Positions 5,706 through 5,885 of a DNA stretch of 5,885 bases are shown here, piece after piece (position 1 is the first letter of the stretch; the number at the start of each line of letters is the position of its first letter). Source of the DNA: Selenomonadaceae bacterium (GTDB lineage Bacteria; Bacillota; Negativicutes; Selenomonadales; Selenomonadaceae); NCBI GenBank assembly GCA_016286075.1, contig JAEERZ010000147.1:1-5885 (forward strand), in the 5' to 3' direction. The translations under genes and the position numbers were made by a program. The notes under the pieces are model-generated. The model saw only the letters and a program-made list of their open reading frames with translations. It made no database searches and had not been told where the DNA came from.

Positions 5706-5758
5706 GCTGACCAACGGGGAGACCGGGTCGGCGGGCGTACCCTGAAAACTGAACAAAG
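5706..5758 (+). promoter_or_regulatory. rRNA leader antitermination region (boxB-like hairpin and boxA-like sequence)
   Basis: GCTGACC (5706-5712) pairs with GGTCGGC (5726-5732), with one G-T pair, to form a hairpin at the predicted transcript start. CCCTGAAAACTGAACAAAG (5740-5758) follows. It closely resembles the TTTGAAAACTxAACAA block I know from Bacillota rRNA leaders, where it acts as boxA for Nus-factor antitermination. The boxB then boxA order matches bacterial rRNA leaders. Confidence 0.6.
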
Positions 5759-5872
5759 CAGAAATGAATCATCTAGATTCAAGCCAGATGTGCGGTTTGT
5801 GTTTAACACATGAACCTAACAATTTCTTTTACAGACAGATTTCGGAGCCAAACAAAGCTCTGTGAATAGAAC
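5759..5872 (+). other. 16S rRNA precursor leader
   Basis: Transcribed spacer between the boxA-like block and the mature 16S end. It holds a small hairpin, TGAATC (5765-5770) with GATTCA (5776-5781), and GAGC (5845-5848) facing GCTC (5857-5860). Part of it should pair with sequence beyond the 16S gene to form the RNase III processing stem, but that partner is outside the window. No coding potential was seen. Confidence 0.6.
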
Positions 5873-5885
5873 TTCATGGAGAGTT
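5873..5885 (+). rRNA. 16S ribosomal RNA, first ~13 bases (partial)
   Basis: The window ends in TTCATGGAGAGTT, the usual Bacillota 16S 5' end that continues into TTGATCCTGGCTCAG. Counting from the E. coli AGAGTTTGATC position places mature base 1 near 5873. The rRNA promoter and boxA-like leader upstream support the call. Confidence 0.8.

Noticed and set aside
5484..5756. Open frame on the minus strand, 90 codons, upstream of the regulator
   Set aside because: It covers the rRNA promoter, boxA-like block and operator repeat, has no ribosome binding site, and the product has no family features.

Overview
The window looks like the chromosome of a low-GC-lineage Gram-positive-type bacterium (Bacillota), but with fairly GC-rich genes. 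A Negativicutes or related gut anaerobe is my best guess. The grounds are the strong GGAGG ribosome binding sites, a TPP riboswitch with an attached terminator, a short single-domain ThiC, and a 16S rRNA leader whose last bases read into the usual Bacillota 16S 5' end. The lineage is inferred from style; no marker gene settles it.

Layout. Bases 1-81 hold the last 26 codons of an AraC-family regulator. It is followed on the + strand by a small cupin protein (131-520), and the two probably form one unit. Bases 521-824 are non-coding and form the control region of thiC: a 10-bp hairpin that may end the cupin transcript, a possible promoter, a TPP riboswitch aptamer and a transcription terminator. 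thiC itself (825-2138) makes the pyrimidine precursor of thiamine. It converges on a minus-strand operon, and both sides share a 21-bp perfect hairpin at 2162-2218.

The minus-strand operon reads from about 5500 down to 2214: an OmpR-family response regulator (5470-4784), a membrane histidine kinase that overlaps it by 4 bases (4787-3153), and a CYTH-domain protein 18 bases further on (3134-2214). The regulator gene is preceded by two adjacent 11-bp direct repeats just upstream of a -10 element. That is the layout expected for an OmpR/PhoB-type operator, so the operon may be autoregulated. The CYTH protein carries an extra C-terminal domain of about 140 residues that resembles, from memory, small proteins of toxin-antitoxin-like loci. 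This is the most unusual item in the window.

Bases 5471-5872 are an AT-rich non-coding stretch shared by two divergent units: the two-component operon to the left and a ribosomal RNA operon to the right. The rRNA side has a good promoter (TTGACA, 18 bases, TAATAT), a possible second promoter upstream, a boxB-like hairpin and boxA-like sequence at the start of the leader, and about 13 bases of the 16S gene at the window end.

No mobile element, CRISPR array or tRNA was seen.
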